A stretch of 64,000 nt of DNA from Amycolatopsis methanolica 239. GTDB taxonomy: Bacteria; Actinomycetota; Actinomycetes; Mycobacteriales; Pseudonocardiaceae. The translations under genes and the position numbers were made by a program. A model generated the notes under the pieces. It saw only the letters and a list, made by a program, of their open reading frames with translations, made no database searches and was not told where the DNA came from. This document shows positions 51,681 through 60,140 of the stretch, piece after piece. The stretch spans positions 124,001 through 188,000 of the forward strand of contig NZ_CP009110.1 of the NCBI RefSeq assembly GCF_000739085.1, given 5' to 3'. How positions within the stretch are numbered: the first letter of the stretch is position 1; every line of letters starts with the position of its first letter.

Positions 51681-52688
51681 ATGACCCTGGAAACCATCTG
51701 GTTCTGCATCATCGTGCTCTTCTGGCTGGGGTACCTGTTCCTGGAGGGCTTCGACTTCGGCGTCGGGATGCTGCTGCCGATCCTCGGCCGCGACAACACC
51801 GAGCGGCGGGTCATGATCAACACGATCGGCCCGGTGTGGGACGGCAACGAGGTCTGGCTGATCGTCGCGGCAGGCGCGATGTTCGCCGCCTTCCCGGGCT
51901 GGTACGCGTCGTTGTTCTCGGCCACCTACCTGCCGTTGCTGCTGGTGCTGCTCGCGCTCATCGGGCGCGGCGTCGCGTTCGAGTACCGCGGCAAGGTCGA
52001 CTCGGAGCGCTGGCGGCGCAGCTGGGACCGCGTCATCATGATCGGCTCGTGGGTCCCGCCGCTGGGCGTCGGGCTGCTGCTGACCACCACGATCCTCGGG
52101 CTGCCGCTCGACGAGCACGGCAACCGGATCGGCGGCGCGTTCGAGTCGGTGCGCTGGGACACGCTGCTCGGCGCGCTCGCCGTCGTCGGGTTCGCCCTGG
52201 TGCACGGCGCGGCGTTCCTGGCCCTGAAGACCGCGGGCGACCTGCGGGAACGGGCGCGGCTGTTCGCCATCCGCGCGCTGCCGGTCGCGTTGCTGCCGCT
52301 GTTCGCCCTGCTGGCGGTCGTCCAGTGGCGCGATGGTGCACTGTGGACGCTCGTGGCGCTCGCCGTCGCGGTGGTGGCCGCTCTGGTGGCCTGGCGCAAG
52401 CTGGTGGTGGACCGGGACGGGCAGGCCTTCGCCGCGCTCGGCGTCACGATCGCCGCGGCCGTGGTCACCCTGTTCGGCGCGCTCTACCCGGACGTGCTGC
52501 CCTCGACGCTCGACCCGGCCAACTCGCTCACCGTCGCGGAAACCGCGTCCAGTCCGTACACGCTCGAAGTGATCACCTGGGTAGGCGCGTTCGGCGCCCC
52601 GGCCGTGCTGGTCTACCAGGGCTGGACGTACTGGGTGTTCCGCAAGCGGATCAGCGCCGCCCACATCCCGCCGGTGCACACCCCATGA
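51681..52688 (+). CDS. cydB: Cytochrome bd oxidase subunit II
   Basis: A 335-residue CydB with eight to nine membrane helices. The start MTLETIWFCIIVLFWLGYLF and FDFGVGMLLP are the family fingerprint, and WDGNEVWLI lies near residue 55. It forms the oxidase with CydA. It starts nine bases after cydA and overlaps cydDC by ATGA at its stop, so all three are one transcription unit. Downstream ORF continuation on the same strand is a frame shadow of cydDC. Confidence 0.95.
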   Translation: MTLETIWFCIIVLFWLGYLFLEGFDFGVGMLLPILGRDNTERRVMINTIGPVWDGNEVWLIVAAGAMFAAFPGWYASLFSATYLPLLLVLLALIGRGVAFEYRGKVDSERWRRSWDRVIMIGSWVPPLGVGLLLTTTILGLPLDEHGNRIGGAFESVRWDTLLGALAVVGFALVHGAAFLALKTAGDLRERARLFAIRALPVALLPLFALLAVVQWRDGALWTLVALAVAVVAALVAWRKLVVDRDGQAFAALGVTIAAAVVTLFGALYPDVLPSTLDPANSLTVAETASSPYTLEVITWVGAFGAPAVLVYQGWTYWVFRKRISAAHIPPVHTP

Positions 52689-55600
52689 GCTTTCCCGGAC
52701 GCTCCGTCCTTCCCGCACCGGTGTCCACAACGGACACCACGCGTCCGGGAAAGGGTCCGCTCGGCGCGCTGCCCCTGTTGTCCGCGGCCGCGCGCCGGGC
52801 GCTCGCCCTCTCCGGTCTGCTCGCGCTCGGCAACGCCGCGGCGCTGGTCGCGCAGGCCTTCCTGCTCGCCTCGGTCTGCGCCGCGGTGGTCGCCGGGCAC
52901 GGCGTCGGCACCGGTCAGCTGGTCGCCCTCGGCGGTGCGGTCGTCGCCCGCGCGCTGATCGCGTGGGCGCTGCGGGTGGTCGCCGCGCGAGCCGCGGCCG
53001 GGGCGAAAGAGGAACTGCGCGCGAAGGTCGTCGACCACGCGCTGCGGCTCGGTCCGGAGTGGATCGCGCGGCGCGGGCCGGGCGAGCTGACCGCGCTCAC
53101 CACCAAGGGGCTGGACGCGCTCGACGCCTACTTCACCGACTACCTGCCCGCGCTGGTCACCGCCGCCGTGGTGCCGCCCGGCGCGGGCGCGGCCGTGTTG
53201 TTCGCCGACTGGCCGTCCGCGGTGATCATCGCGCTGACCGTGCCGCTGCTGCCGATGTTCGCGATCCTCGTCGGCAAGTACACCGCGGACCGCTCGGCCG
53301 CGGCGAGCGACGCGTTGCAGCGGATGTCCGGCCACCTGCTGGAACTCGTGCGCGCGCTGCCGGTGCTGGCCGCGTTCCGCCGCGCGGAGGCGCAGGCCGA
53401 GGCGGTGCGGCGGGTGTCGGAGAAGCACCGGCAGGCGACGCTCAAGACCTTGAAGGTCGCCTTCTCCTCGGCGTTCGTGCTGGAGCTGGCGGCGACGCTG
53501 TCGGTCGCGCTGGTCGCCGTGGTCATCGGCGTGCGGCTGGTGGGCGGCGACCTGTCGCTCGCGATCGGGCTCGGCGTGCTGATCCTCGCGCCGGAGTGCT
53601 ACCAGCCGTTGCGCGCGGTCGGCGCGGCCTTCCACGCCAGCGAGGACGGAGTCGAGGCGGTCCGCCGCGTCACCGACGTGCTCGCCGAACCGGTCGCGCC
53701 GGAGGGCACCGCGATCCCCGGTCGCGGCGAGGTGCGGGTCGAGGGGCTGCGGGTGGCGCGCCGCGGCGGTTTCGCGCCGGACGGCGAGACGTTCGGACTG
53801 CGGCCGGGCACGCTGACCCGGCTCGATTCGCCCAGCGGCGCCGGCAAGTCGACCACGATCGCCGTCCTGCTGGGCTTCGTGCGGCCGTCCGGCGGGACGG
53901 TGCTGGTCGACGGCCTGCCGCTGAGCGAGGTCGACATGTCGGCATTTCGCCGGGACATCGCGTGGGTGCCGCAGAACCCGGCGTTCACCGGCGGCACCGT
54001 GCGGGGCGAGCTGGACCTGGCGGTCGAGGAGCCGCCGGACCCGGTCGAGGTCGACGCGCTGCTCATCGAACTCAACCTCGCCGGCCTGGCCGACGCGCCG
54101 GTGCACGAGCTGTCCACCGGGCAGCGGCAACGGGTCGCGGTCGCGCGGGCGCTGCTGCGGGTCCGGCACGGGGCCTGGCTCCTGCTGCTCGACGAGCCCA
54201 CCGCGCACCAGGACGCGGCCAACGCCGCCCTCGTCGACGCCGCCATCGCGTCGACACTGCCGCTGGGCACCGCGGTCCTCCTCGCCGCGCACCACCGGGA
54301 CAACCACCTTTCGGTCACCCACGCGGTGCCGCCCGCGCCGCACACCACGGCCGCCGTGAAGGCGCGGACGCAGACGTTGCGAGGCGTGGTGAGCCAGCGG
54401 TTCTTTGGCGGCGCCGCGGTCGGTGCGCTCGCGTTGCTGGCCGGTGTGGCGCTGACCGCGACCTCGGGCTGGCTCATCGCCAAGGCCTCGTTCCAGCCGC
54501 CGATCCTGACGCTGACCGTCGCCGTCGTCGGGGTGCGTGCCTTCGGGCTCGGCCGCGCGGCACTGCGGTACCTGGAACGGCTGATCACGCACGACGCCGC
54601 GTTCCGCATCGCCGGGCAGCTGCGGGTCCGGCTGTGGCGCGGGCTGGTCCGGCTCGGGCCCGCCCGCGCCCTTGGCCTGCGCTTCGGCGAGGGGCAGCGG
54701 CGGCTGGTCGCCGACGTCGACACGGTCCGCGACCTGCTGCCGCGCGTGGTCACGCCGCCGCTGGTCGCGGTGCTCGTGCTGGCCGGGGCGATCGCCGTGC
54801 AGACGGTCCTGCTGTCGGCCGCCGGGCTCGTGCTCGCCGTCGCGGTGCTGGTCGGCGCGCTCCTCGCGCCCGCGCTCGCGCTGCGGCTGGAGCGGCGGGC
54901 GACCACCGTGCTCGCCGAGGGGCGCCGGACGGTGAGCGCCCGGGTGCTCGGCTTGTTCGAGTCGGCGGCCGAGCTGATCGCGTCCGGCGCGCACCGCCGG
55001 CGCCGCGCCGAGCTGGCGGAGGCCGACGACCGGCTGGTGCACCAGGCGCGGCGCCAGGCCTTCGGAGCGGGCGCGGCCGACGCGCTGATCACCCTGGTCA
55101 CCGGCGGGGCCGCGGTCGCCGGGGTCGGGCTGGCCGCGGGCTCCGGCATCGACCCGGTGCTCGCGCCGGTCCTGGCCCTGGTGCCGCTGGCGCTGGCGGA
55201 GGTCCTCGCGACGCTGCCGCCGGTCGCCCAGCACTGGGACGCGCTGCGCACCTCGATGGCCCGGATCGCCGACGTCGAACGGGCGCAGCCGCAGCCGCCC
55301 GCGCCAACTGGGCCGATCGCCTTCGAGCACGCCGACATCGGCTGGACCACGCCGGTGCTGCGGAACGTCGACCTGCGCATCCCGGCGGGCACGCACGTCG
55401 CTGTCGTCGGCCCGTCCGGCGCCGGGAAGTCGACGCTGCTCGCCGCGCTGCTCGGGTTCCTGCCCGCCCAGCGCGGGCGGCTCACCACCGCCGCCGAGGT
55501 CGCCTGGGCGCCGCAGGAACCGCAGCTGGTCTCCACCACGGTCGCGGAGAACCTGCGGCTGGCCGATCCGCACGCCCACGACGACCGGCTCCGCGAAGCC

Positions 55601-55933
55601 CTGCGCCTGGCCTGCCTGGACCTGCCGCTGGACACCGTCCTCGGCGGCGCGGGCAGCGGCCTGTCCGGCGGGCAGGCGCAGCGCCTCGCGGTCGCGCGGG
55701 CGCTGGTCGCGGCGCCGCGCGCGGACCTCGTCCTGCTCGACGAGCCGACCGCGCACCTCGACGAGCCGACCGCGCGCCGCCTGCGCGCCAACCTGCGCAC
55801 GGCACTGGCCGGCCGCACGGTCGTGCACGTGACCCACCACCCCGAGGAGGCGGCCGAGGCCGACCTCGTGGTCGAGGTGGGTGACGGGCGCGTCAGCGTG
55901 CGGGAGCCGGCTCTGGAAGGCGGCTACGCTTGA
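52685..55933 (+). CDS. cydDC: CydDC fusion ABC exporter
   Basis: A 1082-residue single chain holding both halves of the CydDC exporter, which is needed for cytochrome bd assembly and exports thiols in E. coli. Each half has a six-helix domain followed by an ATPase. Half 1: Walker A reads SPSGAGKST, so the first glycine is serine; its signature is ELSTGQRQRVAVARAL, with threonine where LSGGQ has the first glycine; Walker B LLLLDEPTAHQD. Half 2 is canonical: GPSGAGKST, GLSGGQAQRLAVARAL, VLLDEPTAHLDE. ATG 52685 overlaps the cydB stop. The fusion is known from Streptomyces. Confidence 0.95.
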   Translation: MSFPGRSVLPAPVSTTDTTRPGKGPLGALPLLSAAARRALALSGLLALGNAAALVAQAFLLASVCAAVVAGHGVGTGQLVALGGAVVARALIAWALRVVAARAAAGAKEELRAKVVDHALRLGPEWIARRGPGELTALTTKGLDALDAYFTDYLPALVTAAVVPPGAGAAVLFADWPSAVIIALTVPLLPMFAILVGKYTADRSAAASDALQRMSGHLLELVRALPVLAAFRRAEAQAEAVRRVSEKHRQATLKTLKVAFSSAFVLELAATLSVALVAVVIGVRLVGGDLSLAIGLGVLILAPECYQPLRAVGAAFHASEDGVEAVRRVTDVLAEPVAPEGTAIPGRGEVRVEGLRVARRGGFAPDGETFGLRPGTLTRLDSPSGAGKSTTIAVLLGFVRPSGGTVLVDGLPLSEVDMSAFRRDIAWVPQNPAFTGGTVRGELDLAVEEPPDPVEVDALLIELNLAGLADAPVHELSTGQRQRVAVARALLRVRHGAWLLLLDEPTAHQDAANAALVDAAIASTLPLGTAVLLAAHHRDNHLSVTHAVPPAPHTTAAVKARTQTLRGVVSQRFFGGAAVGALALLAGVALTATSGWLIAKASFQPPILTLTVAVVGVRAFGLGRAALRYLERLITHDAAFRIAGQLRVRLWRGLVRLGPARALGLRFGEGQRRLVADVDTVRDLLPRVVTPPLVAVLVLAGAIAVQTVLLSAAGLVLAVAVLVGALLAPALALRLERRATTVLAEGRRTVSARVLGLFESAAELIASGAHRRRRAELAEADDRLVHQARRQAFGAGAADALITLVTGGAAVAGVGLAAGSGIDPVLAPVLALVPLALAEVLATLPPVAQHWDALRTSMARIADVERAQPQPPAPTGPIAFEHADIGWTTPVLRNVDLRIPAGTHVAVVGPSGAGKSTLLAALLGFLPAQRGRLTTAAEVAWAPQEPQLVSTTVAENLRLADPHAHDDRLREALRLACLDLPLDTVLGGAGSGLSGGQAQRLAVARALVAAPRADLVLLDEPTAHLDEPTARRLRANLRTALAGRTVVHVTHHPEEAAEADLVVEVGDGRVSVREPALEGGYA

Positions 55934-57093
55934 CCCTGCTCATGGAACCCACCCTCGCCGCCCGCGCGTTGTCCGCGGCCACGGAGATCACCACCGCCGC
56001 CCTGTCCGGCGGCGACCCCGACGCGGTCCTCGATTCGGTGGTGCGCAAGGCCGCCGAGCTCGCCGGGGCCGACCTGTGCCTGGTGATGGTCCGCGCGGAC
56101 GACGGCAAGGTGTCCGTGGAAGCCGCCCACGGCAGCCACCACGAGGACCCGCGCGGCGTCGTGCTGCCCGCCGAATCCGCGGCCGGGCAGGTCGCCCGCG
56201 GCGGTGTCACGGTGGTGGCCGACGACATGGCCACCGACCCGCGCACGGCGCCGTACGTGCCATCCGAGCTGCGCCGCTTCGGCCCGTTCGCGGCCGCGCC
56301 GTTCGGCTCCGGGGGCCGGGTGCTGGGCGCGCTGGCGGTGTACCGCGAGCGGTCCGGGCGGCCGTTCGACGAGGCGACGGTCGAGGTGCTGACCGCGTTC
56401 GCCGCGCAGGTCGGCGTCGTGCTGGCGCTGGCCGAGGCCGCCAACGACCGGCACCGGATCACGCTCTACCAGGAGCGCGAGCGCATCGCCCGCGAGCTGC
56501 ACGACGTGATCGTGCAACGGTTGTACGCGGCGGGCATGCAGCTGGACCGGGTGCGCCGCCGCATGCGCAAGCGGTTCGCCTCGACCGACGCGACCCGGCT
56601 CGGCGAGGCGATCGACCAGCTCGATCAGACCATCGAGGAGATCCGGCACACCGTGCGCGAGCTGCGGTCACCGGAGCCGGAGACAGCGGAGAAACCCGCG
56701 GCCACCGACCTGGCCGAGTCGGCGCGCGCCGAGGTGCGGATCGCGGGGGAGCTGCTCGGATTCCCGCCCACGCTGGAGTTGTCCGGCGAGCTGGCCGACA
56801 TCCCGGCCGAGCGGGCCGACCACATCCGCGCGGCATTGCGCGAGGCGCTGTCCAATGTGGTCCGGCACTCCGGGGCCAGTGAGACCAGGGTGACGCTCGT
56901 GCGCGACAACGACGGGGTGAAGCTGCGGGTCCGCGACAACGGCGCCGGCGTGCCGCAGGACGTGCAGACCCGCGGCCTGCGTCACCTGGAGGAACGCGCC
57001 AAGCGCGCGGGCGGGAAGTTCTACCTCAACTCCTCGCCGAGCCTGGGCACGCTGGTGGCGTTCGAGCTGCCGCTGGACAAGCGCGCCAGCTGA
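55930..57093 (+). CDS. GAF-domain histidine kinase (DosS/DevS-like)
   Basis: A 387-residue cytosolic NarL-type kinase. A GAF domain (about residues 20-165) precedes the phosphorylation histidine in ERIARELHDVIVQRLYAAG (about 190), and the ATPase core is present (ALREALSNVVRHSG, then RDNGAGVP and GLRHLEERAK). One GAF domain only is seen, against two in M. tuberculosis DosS. The start TTG 55930 overlaps the cydDC stop and has GGAAGG upstream; ATG 55942 is the alternative. It is the last gene of the cyd unit. The likely partner is the DosR-like regulator at 60141-60767. The 3' end overlaps the convergent dehydrogenase gene by 73 bases. Confidence 0.92.
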   Translation: MTLLMEPTLAARALSAATEITTAALSGGDPDAVLDSVVRKAAELAGADLCLVMVRADDGKVSVEAAHGSHHEDPRGVVLPAESAAGQVARGGVTVVADDMATDPRTAPYVPSELRRFGPFAAAPFGSGGRVLGALAVYRERSGRPFDEATVEVLTAFAAQVGVVLALAEAANDRHRITLYQERERIARELHDVIVQRLYAAGMQLDRVRRRMRKRFASTDATRLGEAIDQLDQTIEEIRHTVRELRSPEPETAEKPAATDLAESARAEVRIAGELLGFPPTLELSGELADIPAERADHIRAALREALSNVVRHSGASETRVTLVRDNDGVKLRVRDNGAGVPQDVQTRGLRHLEERAKRAGGKFYLNSSPSLGTLVAFELPLDKRAS

Positions 57094-57821
57094 TCGCGGG
57101 ACGCCGCCGCCACGTCGGGCGCGACGCCCAGCTCGCCCAGCATCTCCGCGGCGGCGGCCATTTCGGCGGTACGGCGCTTGGCGTGCTTGACGCTGCCGGT
57201 CACCAGACGCTCCACAGTGGACTCGTCGGCGCGGGTCAGCTCCTCGACGATCACGCCGCGCAGCCAGTCCTGGACCCCCGCCGCGCGCGCGGCTTCCAGC
57301 GCCTCGACCACGGCGGCGGACATGCCCTTGAAGAACACGCTCCGCAGCAGCTTCCGTTCCGCGGCCACGCCGGCGTCGCCGGGCAGCACCTCGACCGTCG
57401 CGCCCAGCGCGCCGAGCAGCTTCGACACCGCGCCGGCGGCCGGACCGCTCGCGAGCATCGGCACCCGCAGTCCCCGGTCGGGGACCGGTGCCATGATCGC
57501 GACGTCGGCGAAGTCGACGGCGGCCCCGGCGGCGATCGCGGCGAGCTCGCGCTTCTTGCCCGGCGATGCGGTGTTCAGGTCCGCCCAGACGCCGCTGACC
57601 TTCGGCAGGCCTGTCCGCAGCGCGTCCACCGCGGCGGCCGAGCTGTTCACGCTGAGCACCAGGTCCGCGCCGTCGGCCGCCGCGGCCTCGGAGTCGAACG
57701 CGGACGGCACCACCGGGTCGTAGCCGCGCACGACGGCGCCGGCCGCGCGCAGGTCGCGGGCGAATTCGCCGCCCGCTTCCCCGAGGCCGAGAATGGCGAC
57801 GACGGGTGGCTTACCGGACAT
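57021..57821 (-). CDS. NAD(P)-dependent dehydrogenase, DUF1932 type
   Basis: A 266-residue beta-hydroxyacid-dehydrogenase-like protein. The N-terminal Rossmann motif is AILGLGEAGGEFARDL (about residue 9). The C-terminal DUF1932 domain is marked by KLLRSVFFKGMSAAVVEALE and REV-like helices (TVERLVTGSVKHAKRR). The family acts on 3-hydroxyacids or phosphogluconate-like compounds; the exact substrate is unknown. It is divergent from a GntR gene over an operator-like palindrome. Its C-terminal tail (SSGSSNATSVPRLGEELR) runs into the convergent kinase gene and may not be conserved. Confidence 0.88.
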   Translation of the reverse strand: MSGKPPVVAILGLGEAGGEFARDLRAAGAVVRGYDPVVPSAFDSEAAAADGADLVLSVNSSAAAVDALRTGLPKVSGVWADLNTASPGKKRELAAIAAGAAVDFADVAIMAPVPDRGLRVPMLASGPAAGAVSKLLGALGATVEVLPGDAGVAAERKLLRSVFFKGMSAAVVEALEAARAAGVQDWLRGVIVEELTRADESTVERLVTGSVKHAKRRTAEMAAAAEMLGELGVAPDVAAASRDQLARLSSGSSNATSVPRLGEELR

Positions 57822-57870
57822 TGGGGACTCCTCCTCGACACCGACTACCATCCGAGTAGACGATGTGCTC

Positions 57871-57882
57871 GACAAAATTGTC
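57871..57882. promoter_or_regulatory. Candidate GntR operator
   Basis: GACAAAATTGTC has five-base inverted arms (GACAA/TTGTC) around AA, in the AT-richer gap between the divergent DUF1932 and GntR starts. It fits the short palindromes bound by FadR-type GntR proteins. Confidence 0.5.
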
Positions 57883-57905
57883 AACAAAGCGTGTGGGGAG
57901 CGGGC

Positions 57906-58550
57906 GTGGGAGAGCGGGCCGAGATCGAGAAGCCGGTGGTGGACGCCATCCGGGAGGCGATCATCCGCGGCGAGTTCGTGCCGAACCAGCGGCTGGTCGA
58001 GGCAGACCTGTCCGCCCAGTTCGCCGCGAGCCGCGCCAACGTCCGCATCGCGCTGCTCGAACTCGCCAACGAGGGCCTGGTCGAGCGGGTGCAGAACCGC
58101 GGCGCGCGGGTCCGGGCGGTGTCGCTGGAGGAGGCCATCGAGATCTCCGAGGTGCGCATGGTCGTGGAGAGCCTGTGCGCGGAGAAGGCCGCCGAGCGCA
58201 TCACCGACGAGGAGATCGGCGAACTGAAGGTCCTCGGCAAGGCGATGCGCAAGGCCGTCGCGTCCGGTGATGTCATGGGGTACTCGGGGCTGAACCAGGA
58301 GCTGCACCGCCGGGTGCGGGAGATCTCCGGCCAGCACACGGCGGGTCAGGTGCTCGAGCGGCTGCGCGCGCAGAGCGTGCGGCACCAGTTCCGGCTGGCC
58401 ATGCGCCCGGGCCGCCCGTCGGTGTCGCTGCCCGAACACCTGGCGATCATCGACGCCATTTGCGCCCACGACCCGGCCGCGGCCGCCGCGGCGATCCGGC
58501 AGCACCTGAGCAGCGTGATCGAGGCGCTGCGGGAAGCCGAACAGGCCTGA
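57906..58550 (+). CDS. GntR family regulator (FadR subfamily)
   Basis: A 214-residue regulator. The winged helix-turn-helix covers about residues 5-70 (VVDAIREAIIRGEFVPNQRL, then DLSAQFAASRANVRIALLEL). The FCD ligand domain follows (about 80-205) with metal-binding-type histidines in LNQELHRRV, PEHLAIIDA and RQHLSSVI. The start GTG 57906 has GGGAGCGG upstream; GTG 57891 is an alternative. It is divergent from the DUF1932 dehydrogenase and probably represses it until a hydroxyacid inducer binds. Confidence 0.92.
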   Translation: MGERAEIEKPVVDAIREAIIRGEFVPNQRLVEADLSAQFAASRANVRIALLELANEGLVERVQNRGARVRAVSLEEAIEISEVRMVVESLCAEKAAERITDEEIGELKVLGKAMRKAVASGDVMGYSGLNQELHRRVREISGQHTAGQVLERLRAQSVRHQFRLAMRPGRPSVSLPEHLAIIDAICAHDPAAAAAAIRQHLSSVIEALREAEQA

Positions 58551-58553
58551 GCC

Positions 58554-59039
58554 TCAGCCGACGCCTTCGACGGTCTCCAGCATCACCTTCAGCAGCCGGG
58601 CCAGTTCCTCCTGCTGCTCCGGCTCCAGGTTCGCCAGCGCGGCCTTCTCGCCTTCGAGGTGCGCGGGCAGCAGCTCGTCGATCAGCGCCACACCCCGCTC
58701 GGTCAGCCGGACCTGCACGACCCGCCGGTCGCGTTCGCTCGCCGTCCGCGACACCAGGCCGAGCCGCTCCAGGCGGTCGAGCCGCTTCGTGATCGCGGCG
58801 CCGGAGGACAGCATCTCGCGGCTGATCTGGCCGGGGTTGAGCACCTCGTTGCGCCGCAGCGCGCACAGCACGTCGAACTCGGCGCGGTTCAGGTCGTTGG
58901 CCAGCAGGAGGTCATCGGTCGCGCGGCGGATCAGCGACGCGAGCCGCAGCACCCGGCCGACGACCGCCATCCCGGTCGTGTCGAGGCCGGGGTGCACGTC
59001 CATCCACTGGCGCCGCACTCTGTCGACGAGATCACTCAC
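58554..59039 (-). CDS. MarR family regulator
   Basis: A 161-residue MarR regulator. The winged-helix core reads LNRAEFDVLCALRRNE, then GQISREMLSSGAAITKRLDR and DRRVVQVRLTERG, the usual wing. It begins at GTG 59037-59039 with AAGGAG upstream, which is preferred over longer frames. It is divergent from the FUSC transporter gene over a small inverted repeat, so it likely represses that gene, and itself, until a phenolic or similar compound binds. Confidence 0.92.
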   Translation of the reverse strand: MSDLVDRVRRQWMDVHPGLDTTGMAVVGRVLRLASLIRRATDDLLLANDLNRAEFDVLCALRRNEVLNPGQISREMLSSGAAITKRLDRLERLGLVSRTASERDRRVVQVRLTERGVALIDELLPAHLEGEKAALANLEPEQQEELARLLKVMLETVEGVG

Positions 59040-59050
59040 CGCTGAGCTCC

Positions 59051-59062
59051 TTCGTACACGAA
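59051..59062. promoter_or_regulatory. Candidate MarR operator
   Basis: TTCGTACACGAA has perfect five-base arms around AC and lies in the 44-base gap between the divergent MarR (59039) and FUSC (59084) starts. TAGTAT at 59071-59076 could be the FUSC -10, giving a leaderless mRNA. Confidence 0.5.
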
Positions 59063-59083
59063 TCGTTCGATAGTATTTTACTC

Positions 59084-60139
59084 GTGAATGATTTCGGCCG
59101 CCACGACCTGCTCCGCGCGCTTTCCCCGCGCGGCTGGTGGCACCTGCGCCCGGTCGACCGGGCACTGGTGTCCGCGTTACGGGCCATGACCGGGGCGAAC
59201 ATAGTCCTGGTCGCGGTTGTGATCGCAGGGCACACCGAGCTGGCGCCCGCCGCCGCGTTCGGCGGGATGACCGCGGTGCACGCCCGGTTCGAGCCGTACC
59301 CGGTGAGGGCCCGGCTGCTCGCCGTGATCGGCGCAGGTCTGACGCTCGCGGTCGGCCTCGGTGGGATGGCGTCGGCCGCCGGGTGGGGTCCGCTGCCGAT
59401 CGCGATCCTGGTCGCGGCGGTCGCCGCGGTGGCGAAACTGGTCACGGACGGTATCCGGTCTGGGCCGCCCGGCGGACTCATGTTCGTCTTCGCCGCGGGC
59501 ACCACGTCGGCGTTCCCGGTCAGCTGGCCGGGCGTCGCCGCGCAGGTCGGCGCCGCGGCCGCGGGGGCGCTCGTCGCGTGGGTCGTCGCGTTGTCCGGGT
59601 GGCTGTTCTTCGACCACGACAACGACCGGACGACCTCGTGGCGCGCGGGTTTGCGGGCCGCGGTGGACCGGTCGTCGCACGAGTGGCCGCGCGCGGTGAA
59701 GGTGTTCGCCGCGGTGCTGGCGGCCGGGCTGCTCGCGCACGCGTTCGGGCTCGGGCACCCGTACTGGGCGGCGGTCGCGGCGGCCGCGGTGCTGCAGGCC
59801 ACCCACCTGCAGCACACGATGCACCGCTTCGTGCAGCGCGTCATGGGCACGGTCGCCGGCGTCCTGGTGGCCGCGCTGCTGCTGACGCTGGACCTGCCGC
59901 AGCCGGTGAAGCTCGCGGTGATCGTCGTCGCGTTGCTCGGCGCGGAGCTGACCGTCATCCGCAACTACGCGCTCGCGATGGTGTTCGTGACGCCGCTGGT
60001 GCTGCTGCTCGGCTCGATGTCGGCGCCGGTCGACACGGTCGCGGTCACCGCGGACCGGCTGGTGGACACGGTGCTGGGTGCGGCGATCGGACTGGCCGTC
60101 GCGCTGGTCCGGCCCGGCCGCGGCTACCAGCTGGCCTGA
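59084..60139 (+). CDS. FUSC family membrane transporter
   Basis: A 351-residue membrane protein of the fusaric-acid-resistance (FUSC/YccS) type, with about ten hydrophobic segments in two sets, one before and one after a soluble loop (about 185-210, FFDHDNDRTTSWRAG). The second half has HPYWAAVAAAAVLQATHLQH and RVMGTVAGVLVAALLL, the FUSC landmarks. It likely exports aromatic acids. The start is GTG 59084. It ends two bases before the convergent DosR-like gene. Confidence 0.87.
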   Translation: MNDFGRHDLLRALSPRGWWHLRPVDRALVSALRAMTGANIVLVAVVIAGHTELAPAAAFGGMTAVHARFEPYPVRARLLAVIGAGLTLAVGLGGMASAAGWGPLPIAILVAAVAAVAKLVTDGIRSGPPGGLMFVFAAGTTSAFPVSWPGVAAQVGAAAAGALVAWVVALSGWLFFDHDNDRTTSWRAGLRAAVDRSSHEWPRAVKVFAAVLAAGLLAHAFGLGHPYWAAVAAAAVLQATHLQHTMHRFVQRVMGTVAGVLVAALLLTLDLPQPVKLAVIVVALLGAELTVIRNYALAMVFVTPLVLLLGSMSAPVDTVAVTADRLVDTVLGAAIGLAVALVRPGRGYQLA

Positions 60140-60140
60140 A

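Noticed and set aside
50097..55840. Long minus-strand open frames opposite the cyd genes (877 and 1075 codons)
   Set aside because: They mirror cydA, cydB and cydDC, have no recognisable domains and read as low-complexity Arg/Gly/Gln sequence. The rightward frames carry complete family motifs.
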